Origin: Deltaproteobacteria bacterium | Lineage (GTDB): Bacteria; Myxococcota_A; Polyangia; Polyangiales; Houyiibacteriaceae | Assembly: GCA_017644045.1 (NCBI GenBank) | Contig: JAEPMI010000004.1 | Span: forward strand, 659,307-723,306 | Length of the DNA: 64,000 nt | Direction: 5' to 3' | Shown: positions 43,451-52,863 of the stretch, piece by piece | How the letters are laid out: each line of letters opens with the position of its first letter | Position numbering within the stretch: position 1 is the stretch's first letter | Notes under the pieces: model-generated | Databases searched by the model: none | Told to the model about the DNA's origin: nothing | What the model saw: the letters and a program-made list of their open reading frames with translations, nothing else | Position numbers and translations under genes: made by a program

Positions 43451-46450
43451 ATGCGGGCGATGCATCACCCCACGCGTCTCTTCGCCGTCGTGCTCCTGGT
43501 GCTGGTGGGCTGCGGCGACGACGGACCTCCAGCACCCGATGGCGGCGCCGATGGCGGCTGCGCGGTGGACAGCGACTGCGACGACGGGATCTTCTGCAAC
43601 GGCGCCGAGCTCTGTACGGCGAGTCGCTGCGAGTCGGCGGCGCCTGCCTGCGGAGACGGAGAGCGCTGCGACGAGGACCTCGACCGCTGCGTGAGCGACT
43701 GCGAGAACCCCGACATGGACGGCGACGGCCACGACGCCGTCGAGTGCGGGGGCGACGACTGCGACGACGGCGACATCGGCGTCTCGCCGAGCAGCGTCGA
43801 GGTGTGCGACGCCGCAGGCGTCGACGAGGACTGTGACCCGGAGACCCTCGGTCCCGATCGGGACGGCGACGGATTCGCCGCGCTCTCGTGCTGCAACGGC
43901 GATCGATGTGGCCTCGACTGCGACGACTTCCGACGCGCCGTCGCCCCCGGCGCCGCGGAGGTGTGCAACCTGGTCGACGACGACTGCGATGGCAGCGTGG
44001 ACGAGAGCGTCGCCGGCCCCGGCTTCCGCGACCGCGACGGCGACCGCCACGGTGACCCCGACTCGCCCATCGAAGGCTGCCCGGCCACGCCGGAGTTCGC
44101 CTTCATCGGCGACGACTGTGACGACATGGACCCCTCGACCCCCGGCGCCGAAGTGCTGGGCGACGGCGTCGACAACGACTGCGACTCCGCCATCGACGAG
44201 GGCGAAGGCACGGTCTTGCGCCCGTGGTGGCCCGACGCCGACGGCGACGGCTACGGAGACTCCGAGGGAACGACGCTGGAATCGGCGAGCCCGCTAGCGG
44301 GGTACGCGCCGGTGCCGGGCGACTGCGACGAGGGCGACCCGGAGATCCATCCTGGCGCCATGGAGCGCTGCAACGGGCTCGACGACGACTGCAACGGATC
44401 GCTCGAAGGCGAGGACGACGACGGCGACGGCGTCCCCGACATCGCGTGTGGCGCGACCGACGGTGACTGTGACGACCGGAACCCGGAGGTCCGCCCGGGC
44501 GCCACCGAGATCTGCGACGGGGTCGACAACGACTGCGACGACGCGACCGCCGTCGACGAGGGCTGCACGTCGACGGCGTGGTACCCGGACGCCGATGGCG
44601 ACGGGTGGGGCGTCGGCTCGCCGGTGAGCAGCGCGACACCGCTGAACGGGCACTCGACTCGGAACGGCGACTGCGACGACGAGGACCCGGCGACCCACCC
44701 GACCGCCGCGGAGCGATGCGACGGCGAGGACCAGGACTGCGACTCGGCGGTCGACGAGACCGCCGACCTGAGCTGCGGCGGCCCGCACCTCGGTGGACTC
44801 TGCGCGATGGGGGCGTGCAACAACTTCTGTGAGGTCGGCTGGGGAGACTGCGACGGGAGCCTCGCGAACGGTTGCGAGATCGACTTCTCCAACCCGGGCA
44901 GCTGCGGAGGTTGCGACACGAGCTGCCCGGTCGGCCCGAATGGGATCCCGCGCTGCGTCGACTTCGAGTGCAGCTTCGAGTGCGCCGGCCCCTTCCTCGA
45001 CTGCAACGACGACGTCGCGACCGACGGCTGCGAGACCAACGGCGCCGCCGACGAGGCCAACTGCGGCGGTTGTGGCATCGGCTGCCGCGACGGCGAGGAC
45101 ACCGTCGCGACCTGCACGCCCGGGGGCTGCACCTACGATTGCGCCGCGGGCTTCGCCGACTGCGACGGTGACCTCGCCGACCCGACGCCCAGCACCTGGT
45201 GCGAGATCCGCAGCGACCGCGACCCCGCGAACTGCGGCACCTGCGAGAACGCCTGCGACATGGCCGCGCCGTGGTGCCTGAGCGGGGCGTGCGGGAGCTG
45301 GCCACTCGAGAGCACCGGCCTCGACGGGGCGTTCACCTACGTCGACAACGACGGAGCCAACCGGATGGTACTCCCGAGCGGTCGCTACGACTACGCGGGT
45401 GACGTGGTGATCCCCGCGGGCAAGACCCTGAGGGTCTCGGGCACCGGGATCCTCGACCTCCGCGCCACCGGCTCGATCGTCGTCATGGGCACCATCGACG
45501 TGAGCGGCGCGAACGGCTCTGGCGCCGCCGAGCGCCTCTGCGGCAACGGCGGCGACACCGGCACGCTGATCACCACGACCATCGGCAGCGGCGGGGACCG
45601 TGGTGGTGGCGGTGTGGCTGGACCCGGCGGCGACGGAGAGATCACCAATGGGAGCACCGGCTGCAGCTGGGGCGGGCTCTACGGTGGTGGCAACGGAGGC
45701 GACCATCTGACCATCGGCGCCCCGGGTGGTGGCGGCGGCGGCGCCGCGGGCGGCGCGGGCGGCGGAAGCATGCTCCACGCCTACGCGGTCGGTGTGGGGG
45801 GCGGTGCCGACGGTGGCACGACGGCCGGCCAAGGCGGCGTCGCCCCTGGTCCCTACGCCGGCAGCGACGGCAGCCCGGGCATGAGCTCCACCCTCGGTGG
45901 AGGCGGCGGCTCGATCGGTTCGGCCGCAGCGGCGGACCTCGCGGTCACCACCACCTTCGAGCCTGGATCCGGCGGCGGCGGCGGCGCCTCGAGCGCCATC
46001 CCGAACGCGGACAACGCGAGCCACGCTGGCGGCGCGGGTGGCGCCGGCGGTGGCGGTGGTGGCGCGCTGCGGCTGGCCGCGAGCGTGGCCATCGTCGTCC
46101 CGGTCGGTGGCGCCGTCCGCGCGAACGGCGGGCTCCCCGGCGGCATCTCGCCGGTCCGGTTCCAACCTCCCGACCGGCGCCAAGGGTGCGGCGGCGGTGG
46201 ATCGGGTGGCGTGATCTACCTGGCTTCCCCGAGGGTCGAGGTGCAGGGCATCCTCTCCGCGGCGGGCGCCTCTGGCGTCGTGAACCGCTGCAACGCCGGC
46301 GGCGACGGTGGGCTCGGGCGCATCCGCGTCTCGACCTACCCTGCCGAGTGCCTGCTCGCGGTGGGCAACACCACGCCGCCGACCACGTGCACTCCGAGCC
46401 CGGTCGGGGGCATCCAGGGCGCGGGCTACGTGGCGGTCTTCCCGGACTGA
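43451..46450 (+). CDS. Giant MopE-type lipoprotein with glycine-rich C-terminus
   Basis: This 999-residue lipoprotein (LLVLVGC) starts at ATG 43451. Residues about 25-420 hold a run of MopE-type units (GGDDCDDGDIGVSPSSVEVCD, DGDGYGDSEGTTL). Residues about 420-620 contain CGGCDTSC-type knots (SCGGCDTSCPVGPNG, NCGGCGIGCRDGE). From residue about 690 a Gly-rich region (GGGGGGAAGGAGGGS) alternates with beta-segments (VVMGTIDVSGANGSG, VIYLASPRVEVQGILSAAG). Its 3' end overlaps the convergent VOC gene by 25 bases. Likely cell-surface or outer-membrane-anchored, with metal ions as probable ligands. Confidence 0.82.
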   Translation: MRAMHHPTRLFAVVLLVLVGCGDDGPPAPDGGADGGCAVDSDCDDGIFCNGAELCTASRCESAAPACGDGERCDEDLDRCVSDCENPDMDGDGHDAVECGGDDCDDGDIGVSPSSVEVCDAAGVDEDCDPETLGPDRDGDGFAALSCCNGDRCGLDCDDFRRAVAPGAAEVCNLVDDDCDGSVDESVAGPGFRDRDGDRHGDPDSPIEGCPATPEFAFIGDDCDDMDPSTPGAEVLGDGVDNDCDSAIDEGEGTVLRPWWPDADGDGYGDSEGTTLESASPLAGYAPVPGDCDEGDPEIHPGAMERCNGLDDDCNGSLEGEDDDGDGVPDIACGATDGDCDDRNPEVRPGATEICDGVDNDCDDATAVDEGCTSTAWYPDADGDGWGVGSPVSSATPLNGHSTRNGDCDDEDPATHPTAAERCDGEDQDCDSAVDETADLSCGGPHLGGLCAMGACNNFCEVGWGDCDGSLANGCEIDFSNPGSCGGCDTSCPVGPNGIPRCVDFECSFECAGPFLDCNDDVATDGCETNGAADEANCGGCGIGCRDGEDTVATCTPGGCTYDCAAGFADCDGDLADPTPSTWCEIRSDRDPANCGTCENACDMAAPWCLSGACGSWPLESTGLDGAFTYVDNDGANRMVLPSGRYDYAGDVVIPAGKTLRVSGTGILDLRATGSIVVMGTIDVSGANGSGAAERLCGNGGDTGTLITTTIGSGGDRGGGGVAGPGGDGEITNGSTGCSWGGLYGGGNGGDHLTIGAPGGGGGGAAGGAGGGSMLHAYAVGVGGGADGGTTAGQGGVAPGPYAGSDGSPGMSSTLGGGGGSIGSAAAADLAVTTTFEPGSGGGGGASSAIPNADNASHAGGAGGAGGGGGGALRLAASVAIVVPVGGAVRANGGLPGGISPVRFQPPDRRQGCGGGGSGGVIYLASPRVEVQGILSAAGASGVVNRCNAGGDGGLGRIRVSTYPAECLLAVGNTTPPTTCTPSPVGGIQGAGYVAVFPD

Positions 46451-46893
46451 TCGTGGAACGACGCGATGCGGCGACGGATCTCCTCGTCGGAGAGCTTCTC
46501 GATCGTCTGCGAGACGATCCAGAGGTGGCCCGCGGGATCGCGTAGCCGGCCTTCCCGCTTGCCGTAGAAGCGGTCGTCGATCGGGATCACCACCTCGGCG
46601 CCGTGGCGAACCATCGCGTCGCCGGTAGCGTCGGCGTCCTCGACCTCGATCTGGAGGAGGACGGGGCTGTCACCGATCGTCTCCGGGGAGAGCGAACGGT
46701 ACTCCTCGTGCTCCTGCGCGAGCGAGAAGAGCACTGGCCCGACGCGAAGGGCCGCGTGGACCACCTTGCCGATCGCCGGGTCCTCGAAGCGCTCGACGAC
46801 CTCCGCTCCGAGCGCGTCGCGGTAGAAGGCGATGGCGCGGGCGGGGTCACGGACGAAGAGGCGGGGAGTGAGTCGCGGGAGTGAGTCGTTCAT
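46426..46893 (-). CDS. VOC-superfamily (glyoxalase/bleomycin-resistance-like) protein
   Basis: The 155-residue protein starts at ATG 46893. The N-terminal module RLTPRLFVRDPARAIAFYRDALGAEVVERF and the C-terminal RFYGKREGRLRDPAGHLWIVSQTIEKLS are typical of PhnB/VOC proteins. Ligands for a metal (one His, Asp-rich loop) are not fully clear. It lies 46 bp downstream of an AraC-family gene on the same strand, a frequent pairing. Resistance or aldehyde detoxification is possible. Confidence 0.85.
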   Translation of the reverse strand: MNDSLPRLTPRLFVRDPARAIAFYRDALGAEVVERFEDPAIGKVVHAALRVGPVLFSLAQEHEEYRSLSPETIGDSPVLLQIEVEDADATGDAMVRHGAEVVIPIDDRFYGKREGRLRDPAGHLWIVSQTIEKLSDEEIRRRIASFHDQSGKTAT

Positions 46894-46939
46894 GGCCCCA
46901 GCGTGTGGCGGGCCGAGCTCTCCGTATTGGACGAAACGC

Positions 46940-47746
46940 TCAGTGCTCCACGACGTGCAGGAGCTCGCCCTCCGCCCGCGGCGCATAGTCCGTCGGGGCG
47001 AGACCGCCGAGCGTCCTGAGCTCGCGGATGAGGTGGCTCTGGTCCGTGAAGCCCTCCGCGTACGCCAGCTCCGCCCACGAAAGGTGAGCGCGGCGGTCGA
47101 TCGCTCGCAGCGCCCGGTGCAGTCGAGCCACCCGAGCGAAGCGCTTCGGGCTGGTGCCGACTCGAGCGGCGAAGCGGCGACGGAAGGTCGCGGGGGCGAT
47201 GCCCAACCCGTCGGCCGTATCGCTCACCCGATGGCCGAGCGCCAGCTCCGTGACCGCATGCGTCATCGCCGGGTCGACGGTGGCGTCACCGAGGCGACGA
47301 AGGAGCGCGTCTTCGATCACCTGCAGCACGTCGGAGTCGGAGGCCGCGTCCAGCGCCTGGTCGCGGAGTCGGCGGCCGGCCTGCCCCCAGAGCTCCGAGA
47401 GATCGAGCTCGACGTCGCGCAGCTCGTGCGCGGGCACGCCGCCGAGAAAGGGCCAGGCCCCGCCCGGCCGGAAGGCCACCCCGGCGATGTGCCGCTGCTC
47501 GCGGGTGTCGATCGCGCAGGGACCGCTGCGGAGCCCGACCACGCCCGCTCCGCCGATGTGGGTCTCGTCTCGCCAGCCCCTTCCTCGGTAGGCGCGCAGG
47601 GCGTCCTCGTCGAGATTCACCAGCAGCTGGAGCGCAGGGCTCGGAAGGATCCGTTCCAGCGCGTGGTCGTGCTCTCCCCGGTACACCCAGAGGGAGATCA
47701 CGAAGGGCGCCAGGGAACCGCGCCCAGGTCGAGCCACGATCGACAC
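46940..47746 (-). CDS. AraC-family transcriptional regulator
   Basis: The 268-residue protein starts at the GTG at 47746, because the upstream extension overlaps the divergent TerB-like gene. The N-terminal domain (residues about 1-150, GEHDHALERILPSPALQLLVNL) is the DUF6597 ligand-binding type. The C-terminal AraC helix-turn-helix pair (VSDTADGLGIAPATFRRRFAARVG, LSWAELAYAEGFTDQSHLIREL) binds DNA. It probably controls its own operon with the VOC gene. Confidence 0.88.
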   Translation of the reverse strand: MSIVARPGRGSLAPFVISLWVYRGEHDHALERILPSPALQLLVNLDEDALRAYRGRGWRDETHIGGAGVVGLRSGPCAIDTREQRHIAGVAFRPGGAWPFLGGVPAHELRDVELDLSELWGQAGRRLRDQALDAASDSDVLQVIEDALLRRLGDATVDPAMTHAVTELALGHRVSDTADGLGIAPATFRRRFAARVGTSPKRFARVARLHRALRAIDRRAHLSWAELAYAEGFTDQSHLIRELRTLGGLAPTDYAPRAEGELLHVVEH

Positions 47747-47794
47747 ACGCGCAGCATAGCGCGCTGGTGGGCCGATCCGTGCGATGCTCGATGC

Positions 47795-48148
47795 ATGCAG
47801 CTGACCCACGACGAGCTGCTCGCCCTCGCCGCGAGCGCCCGGGTCCTCATGGAGGCCGACGGCGAGATCAGCGAAGGCGAGACCGAGCTCGCGCGAAACA
47901 TGGGCGCGGAGCTGGGAGTGGACGACCTCCGCTGGGAGAAGCTCTGGGACGAGGCGATCCGGACGATCCCCGATCGGGAGGCGCTCACCCGGGTCGCCGC
48001 GGTGACGCGAACGGTGGCTCGGGAGCTGATCTACGAGCAGCTCTACATCCTGGCGACCGACGGCACGATCGTCGATCCCGAGTGGGACATTCTCGAGTGG
48101 CTCGACGAGGTCTGGCGCGCGAACGACGAGGCCGAGCCACAGGAATGA
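47795..48148 (+). CDS. TerB-like helical protein
   Basis: The 117-residue all-helical protein has LTHDELLALAASARVLMEADGEISEGETEL and DGTIVDPEWDILEWLDEVW, matching the TerB (tellurite-resistance-like) acidic helical domain. The acidic pair positions (D/E in loops) are consistent with metal binding. No ter operon is adjacent. It is convergent with the RCC1-like lipoprotein, separated by one base. Confidence 0.75.
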   Translation: MQLTHDELLALAASARVLMEADGEISEGETELARNMGAELGVDDLRWEKLWDEAIRTIPDREALTRVAAVTRTVARELIYEQLYILATDGTIVDPEWDILEWLDEVWRANDEAEPQE

Positions 48149-48149
48149 G

Positions 48150-51100
48150 CTAGAGACCGATCGCTCGCAGCGGAATCACGACCTCGTCTCCATCCGCCGG
48201 CTCGGTGCCGGTCGGGAGTCGGTCGGCGATGCCCCAGCAGCGCGTCACGCCGTCCGTGAGCGCGCAGTGGTTGTCGAAGCCGGTGGAGAGCACCGACGGG
48301 AACGCGATGCCTTCGATGCGGGTCGGCGTGGGACCCGCCGGATAGCTCACCTGCCCGGACGTCGCGCCGCCCCAGCACCACAGGTCTCCGCTCGGCGTCG
48401 ACGCGCAGGTCCGGTTGAAGCCTGCGGTGAACGCCTGCACGTCGGTGAGCGGGGTCGTGCGCACCGGCGCGAGCGCACACTCGCCGCTGAAGCAGGGCGT
48501 GAGCCTGGCCGTCGTCCCGAGCGTTCCGTCCACGTTGCCACCCCAGCAGGCCAGCGTACCGTTGCTGCGCTTGGCACAGAGGTAGGGACCGAGCGCGTCC
48601 AGGCCGACCGCGTCGTCGAGACCGTTGACCAGCACCGGCGTCGCGGACGCCGTCTGTGTTCCATTGCCGAGCGCACCAGCGGTGTTGTCACCCCAGCAGG
48701 CAACGTTGCCGCTCGCGAGCCGAGCGCAGGAGAACCCAGGCAGCCCGAAGACGTTCACCCCGCCGAGCGCCAGCTCCACGGGCGTGCCGGGAATGCCCAT
48801 CACCTCCACGGCCGTGGTGTCGCAGGGGGTCCCGGCGCAGTCCTCTATGCCGATCCGACCAGTGGCCCCGGTCGCGCTCTCACCCCAGCACCGGACCGCG
48901 CCGCTGCGCTCGATCACGCAGCCGTGGGCCGAGCTGATCGCCAGCTCGACGGCGTCGGTGATCCCGCCGATGACATGAGCCGCGTCCGGGCCCAGGGAGC
49001 TCACTCCCCCGAGGAACCCGAAGTCGCTGCCGGGGAAGTTGCCCCAGCAGCGCACCTGACCGTCGACGCCCAGCGCGCAGCTCGCGTCGAGCGACGCCGC
49101 CAGGTCCCGAGTCGGCGGCAGCGAGCGAAGCGGCGCCGCGACCTGCAGAGGAGTCGACCGTGCCGGCGTGATGAAGTCGCCCCAGCACGCGACCCGGCCG
49201 GAGCCCGTGCGCGCGCAGCCGCCGCTCGGCGTGACCTCGAGCTGTACCGGCGGCTCGATGCCGGGAATCGGCACTGGCAGCGGAAACTCGAGGTCCCCGG
49301 CGCCGGCGCCGAAGCGCACGCGGCCGTCGGAGCCCCAGCACCAGGGCCAGCCTTCGGTGAGCGCACAGACCAGCCCGCTGGCGCCCGCCACGGCCGTGAT
49401 CGGCGTCGTGATCCGCTGCTCCGGCTGGGCCTGCAGGTTGCAGCTCGCCACGTCGCTGGAGCAGGGGATGCCGTCGCCACGGATGCCAAGGCCGTTCCAA
49501 CAGACCAGGTCGCCATCGGTGGCGGTGGCACACGTCGCGGCGGGCGATCCATCCACCGCCTCGACGTCGGTCCAGCCCGTCCCCCGGCTCACCGCGGTCG
49601 TGATGTACGTCCCGTCCGGCTGGCCGCGATCGACCACCTGGTCCGAGTTGCGACCCCAGCACAGGAGCTCACCTGCGCGGATGCCGCAGGCGTGGGTGAA
49701 GCCGACCGAGAGCGTCGTGAGGTCGTTCGCGCCGGCGATGGGCACCGCGCGGACCGCTCCGTTCACCACCTCGTCGCCCCAGCAGTAGGTCGTCCCCGCG
49801 GACACCGCACACGTCGCCAGCGGACCGGCGTCGACGAGCGTGACCTGATCGAGAACGGTCCCCCCGGAGGCCCGCCGCACCGCGACGGGATCGGCCGAGT
49901 CGGCCCCGACCGTGTCGCCGAGCCGAGCAGCGTCGCCCCAGCAGAGGACCACGTCGGTGTAGCTGGTCCCGCCTATCATGGCGCTGTCGCGAACCACGCA
50001 GCCATGCTGCTCGCTCACGGCGATGTGCGAGGCGTCCGTCACGGGGCTGCCGTCGTCGAGCAGCGAGATGGGGTCGGTGATGACCCTGTCGGAGACCCCG
50101 GTCCCGTTGCAGACCGGCGACGGGCTCACCGGGTTGCTGCCGAAGCACGCCACGGCGCCGGTGCCGTCCAACATGCAGAAGCACGACTGCGCGATGCCGA
50201 GCTCGACGATGTCGGTGATCGTGCCGCCCGACCCCGCGAGCGCTCGGGGCCGTCGCGCGGCGAACGAGAGGTCCTCACCCCAGCAGTAGGCGCGACCGTC
50301 GGCCGTGAGACCGCAGACCGCTCTCTCCGACATCTCCAGCGAGACCATGTCGACCACCGCACCGCCCGACGCGGTGTCGCAGACGCCGTCCGTGCAGCTC
50401 CCCGACGAGCACACCGCGCCACAGCCGCCGCAGTTGTCCGGGTCCGTGTCGACGTTCGTCTCGCAGCCCGTGCTCAGCGTGCCGTCACAGTCGGCGGTCC
50501 CAGCGGCGCACGCAGAGATCGCGCACACCGCCCCGCTGCCGCAGATGGCGTTCACGCTCATGTCGCCACCGAGCCGCGCCTGCGCGGTGCACCAGTCGTT
50601 GGCGGCCACCTCGTCGACCGCGCCGTCGCAGTCGTCGTCGAGCGCCGAGCAGCGCTCGAGCGCGCCTCCGTGGGTGAAGGGGTTGGTGTCGTCGCAGTCG
50701 TCCTTCGGGAAGCCCCCGCCCTCGCAGGGAGCGTCCGCGCGCAGGTGACCGTCGCCATCGCCGTCCTGGTCGAAGGGCGTGGCGGCGTTGCAGTCGTTGT
50801 CGCGACCATCACAGATCTCGGACGCGCTCGGGTTCGTGGCTGGGTCCCGGTCGTCACAGTCGTCCGCCTGCCGGACGAAGATCGGGTCGTCGACGCAGGC
50901 GCGCATCACGCCCGTGGCAGGATCACCGAAGCCGTCGCCGTCGAGGTCTCGGTAGAAGAGCTCGTCGGCGCCCTCGTCCAGGGTTCCGTCGCAGTCCTCG
51001 TCGACGCCGTTGCACGCCTCGACCGCTTCGGGCGAGACGCCATCGCGGGTGTCATCGCAGTCCTGACCGCAGCGCGTACCGTTGCAGCACTCGAGCGGCG

Positions 51101-51533
51101 CGTAGCCATCGCCGTCCGCGTCGCCCCCGAGGGTCGTGTCGTCGCAGTCCTCGTCGTGTCCGTCGAGGTCGCAGACCTCCGGGTTGCCGGGGAAGCGATC
51201 GCCGTCACCATCGTCGCAGTCCTCACCACCGCAGTCGATGGAGGTGACCCCGTCGCCGTCCGCGTCCCCCGCGGAGCAGTCGACCGTCACGCAGCGCGTC
51301 TCGGCCTCGCTGCACTCCTGACCGCTCAGGCAGGGGTCGCCGGGAGCGACGCAGCCGCGAGCGTCGGACAGGGCGTTCGTCGGATCGCACCGCTCGATGC
51401 CGGTGCAGTAGAGCCCGTCCGAGCAATCTGCGTTGGTCGTGCACATCGACCCGCCGTCCGGGTCCATCGGCGCGTCGTCCCCGCACGCCGCGGCCAGTGT
51501 GAGCAATAGCGCCAACCCCATCCCCCGAGTCAT
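48150..51533 (-). CDS. Giant MopE/RCC1-like lipoprotein
   Basis: The 1127-residue protein has a signal peptide and lipobox (LALLLTLAAAC). Residues about 20-310 hold MopE-type Asp/Cys repeats (CGGEDCDDGDGDRFPGNPEVCD). Residues about 330-1127 form many units of the form CALTxxGxxxCWG, the RCC1/BNR-like propeller repeat seen in myxobacterial surface proteins. Repeats such as CAVSAGTTYCWGDEV, CGIRAGELLCWGRN and CVIERSGAVRCWGES recur about every 50-60 residues. A surface adhesin or ligand-binding role is inferred. Confidence 0.85.
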   Translation of the reverse strand: MTRGMGLALLLTLAAACGDDAPMDPDGGSMCTTNADCSDGLYCTGIERCDPTNALSDARGCVAPGDPCLSGQECSEAETRCVTVDCSAGDADGDGVTSIDCGGEDCDDGDGDRFPGNPEVCDLDGHDEDCDDTTLGGDADGDGYAPLECCNGTRCGQDCDDTRDGVSPEAVEACNGVDEDCDGTLDEGADELFYRDLDGDGFGDPATGVMRACVDDPIFVRQADDCDDRDPATNPSASEICDGRDNDCNAATPFDQDGDGDGHLRADAPCEGGGFPKDDCDDTNPFTHGGALERCSALDDDCDGAVDEVAANDWCTAQARLGGDMSVNAICGSGAVCAISACAAGTADCDGTLSTGCETNVDTDPDNCGGCGAVCSSGSCTDGVCDTASGGAVVDMVSLEMSERAVCGLTADGRAYCWGEDLSFAARRPRALAGSGGTITDIVELGIAQSCFCMLDGTGAVACFGSNPVSPSPVCNGTGVSDRVITDPISLLDDGSPVTDASHIAVSEQHGCVVRDSAMIGGTSYTDVVLCWGDAARLGDTVGADSADPVAVRRASGGTVLDQVTLVDAGPLATCAVSAGTTYCWGDEVVNGAVRAVPIAGANDLTTLSVGFTHACGIRAGELLCWGRNSDQVVDRGQPDGTYITTAVSRGTGWTDVEAVDGSPAATCATATDGDLVCWNGLGIRGDGIPCSSDVASCNLQAQPEQRITTPITAVAGASGLVCALTEGWPWCWGSDGRVRFGAGAGDLEFPLPVPIPGIEPPVQLEVTPSGGCARTGSGRVACWGDFITPARSTPLQVAAPLRSLPPTRDLAASLDASCALGVDGQVRCWGNFPGSDFGFLGGVSSLGPDAAHVIGGITDAVELAISSAHGCVIERSGAVRCWGESATGATGRIGIEDCAGTPCDTTAVEVMGIPGTPVELALGGVNVFGLPGFSCARLASGNVACWGDNTAGALGNGTQTASATPVLVNGLDDAVGLDALGPYLCAKRSNGTLACWGGNVDGTLGTTARLTPCFSGECALAPVRTTPLTDVQAFTAGFNRTCASTPSGDLWCWGGATSGQVSYPAGPTPTRIEGIAFPSVLSTGFDNHCALTDGVTRCWGIADRLPTGTEPADGDEVVIPLRAIGL

Positions 51534-51615
51534 CCGGCGATCATACCGGATCCCCGACCCTAGCTGGGTCGGGCAACCTCCGTCCTAGGGCGGCGTCCTC
51601 AGCCGGGTGACGGTC

Positions 51616-52132
51616 TCAGGGGGCGCTCCCCTCGGCGTGGAGCGACCGAAGGCAGTCGACGTCGATCAGCTCGGCGAACGCCGCGCTCCGTCCGGGCGAC
51701 CCGACGACCGAGATCCGAACGCCGGGATCGACGAAGAAGTTGGTCGACTCCTGCCCGATCGGCCCGAACGAGACCACCCGACCCGATGCACCGCCGACGG
51801 TGTGTGGCTCACAGTCCGGTCGCTGGTCGCAAGCCTGGAGCAACTCGGCTTCCGCTGCCCGCTCCTCTTCGATCGCCGTCGGGTCGCGGTAGAGCACGGC
51901 GAGGACCCGGAACACGCCCTCGCCCTCGCCATAGGTGGCCGCGATCTCGTCCCGCGCCTCGCTGGTGGAGCTCAGCACGGGAGCGTCGACCACGGTCGCG
52001 CCCTCGAGCGCGCTGGGGAGGCAGTGCTCGTACCGGGTCGCCGAGAGCGCCGGCTCCGCGGGCCGGAAGCGCCTCGTCGTCGTCACCACAACCGGAGGCC
52101 AGGGCGAGAAGCAGCAGGAGGGCGGCGCGCAT
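51616..52132 (-). pseudogene. Lipoprotein gene with apparent frameshift after the signal peptide
   Basis: An excellent lipoprotein signal (MRAALLLLLALASGC followed by GDDDEA) starts at ATG 52132, but its frame does not continue into a plausible domain. The neighbouring frame, open from 52089 to 51616, encodes a folded-looking acidic domain (YEHCLPSALEGATVV, GVFRVLAVLYRDP, FVDPGVRISVVG) lacking any start signal. The switch would fall in the GACGACGACGAG run at about 52075-52085. A one-base indel, real or a sequencing error, would join them into one protein of about 170 residues. If the sequence is correct, the gene is broken. Confidence 0.55.
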
Positions 52133-52173
52133 CGGCCATGACCTACCGGCGCCGAGGAGCGGACGCAACGACC

Positions 52174-52785
52174 TCATTCGGCGCGGCGGTAGGGCTGGTG
52201 CGTGTAGTACTTGGGTCGGCGATCCAAGCGTACGTGAACCCAGGACACGCCGAGGCCGGAGGTGCTGAGCCAGACCCGGCCCCGCTCCTCTCGGCGCCAT
52301 TGCCTCAACGCATCCCCGACCGCCACCCAGAGGGCATCGACCTGCTCCGGGGGCGCCTTGCGAACGAAGTCCGCGAGGTGGGCGTAGGCATCCGGCCGAC
52401 CGCTCGCCTGCGGCACCACGAGCAGCGCGTCGCCGCCGAGGTTCGAGAAGGTCGCGACCAGACCGTCGGACGCGGCGAGGTGCGACTCGAAGGGCGCTCC
52501 GTTGGGCGTGAGCCGAGCCAGCGGAGGCGCATCGACCAACACGAAGCTGAAGCGGGCCTCGCCCGCTCCTGGGCGCGAGGTGCACTCCCAGAAGAACGAG
52601 GAGTGCTCGCTCGTGGCGAGCGTCTGGGTGAGCGCCGAGCGCAGATCGGCCGCGTGGCTCAGACCGCTGGCGAAGCCGTCCCACCCCACGAAGGCGCCGC
52701 CACGGCGGACCTGGTATTGGTGGGTGCGCTCCGCCTCGGCCCATCCCTCGATCCACCAGTCCCCACTCCGAGCTTCGAAGGTCAC
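52174..52785 (-). CDS. Conserved hypothetical protein, DUF6940-like
   Basis: The 203-residue protein has many conserved aromatics (GDWWIEGWAEAERTHQY, SSFFWECTSRPGAGEARFSF) and a C-terminal WLSTSGLGVSWVHVRLD followed by RPKYYTHQPYRR. That C-terminal signature resembles the small conserved family DUF6940. No catalytic motif or signal peptide is visible. It is 41 bp upstream of the frameshifted lipoprotein and diverges from the penicillin-binding-type gene. Confidence 0.6.
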   Translation of the reverse strand: MTFEARSGDWWIEGWAEAERTHQYQVRRGGAFVGWDGFASGLSHAADLRSALTQTLATSEHSSFFWECTSRPGAGEARFSFVLVDAPPLARLTPNGAPFESHLAASDGLVATFSNLGGDALLVVPQASGRPDAYAHLADFVRKAPPEQVDALWVAVGDALRQWRREERGRVWLSTSGLGVSWVHVRLDRRPKYYTHQPYRRAE

Positions 52786-52863
52786 ACGTCAGCAGACCCC
52801 GAACCCGCACGAGCCGCAAGCCGGCTGGGAATGGCGAGTCGCCGCCCACCGGTTTCATCCGCC

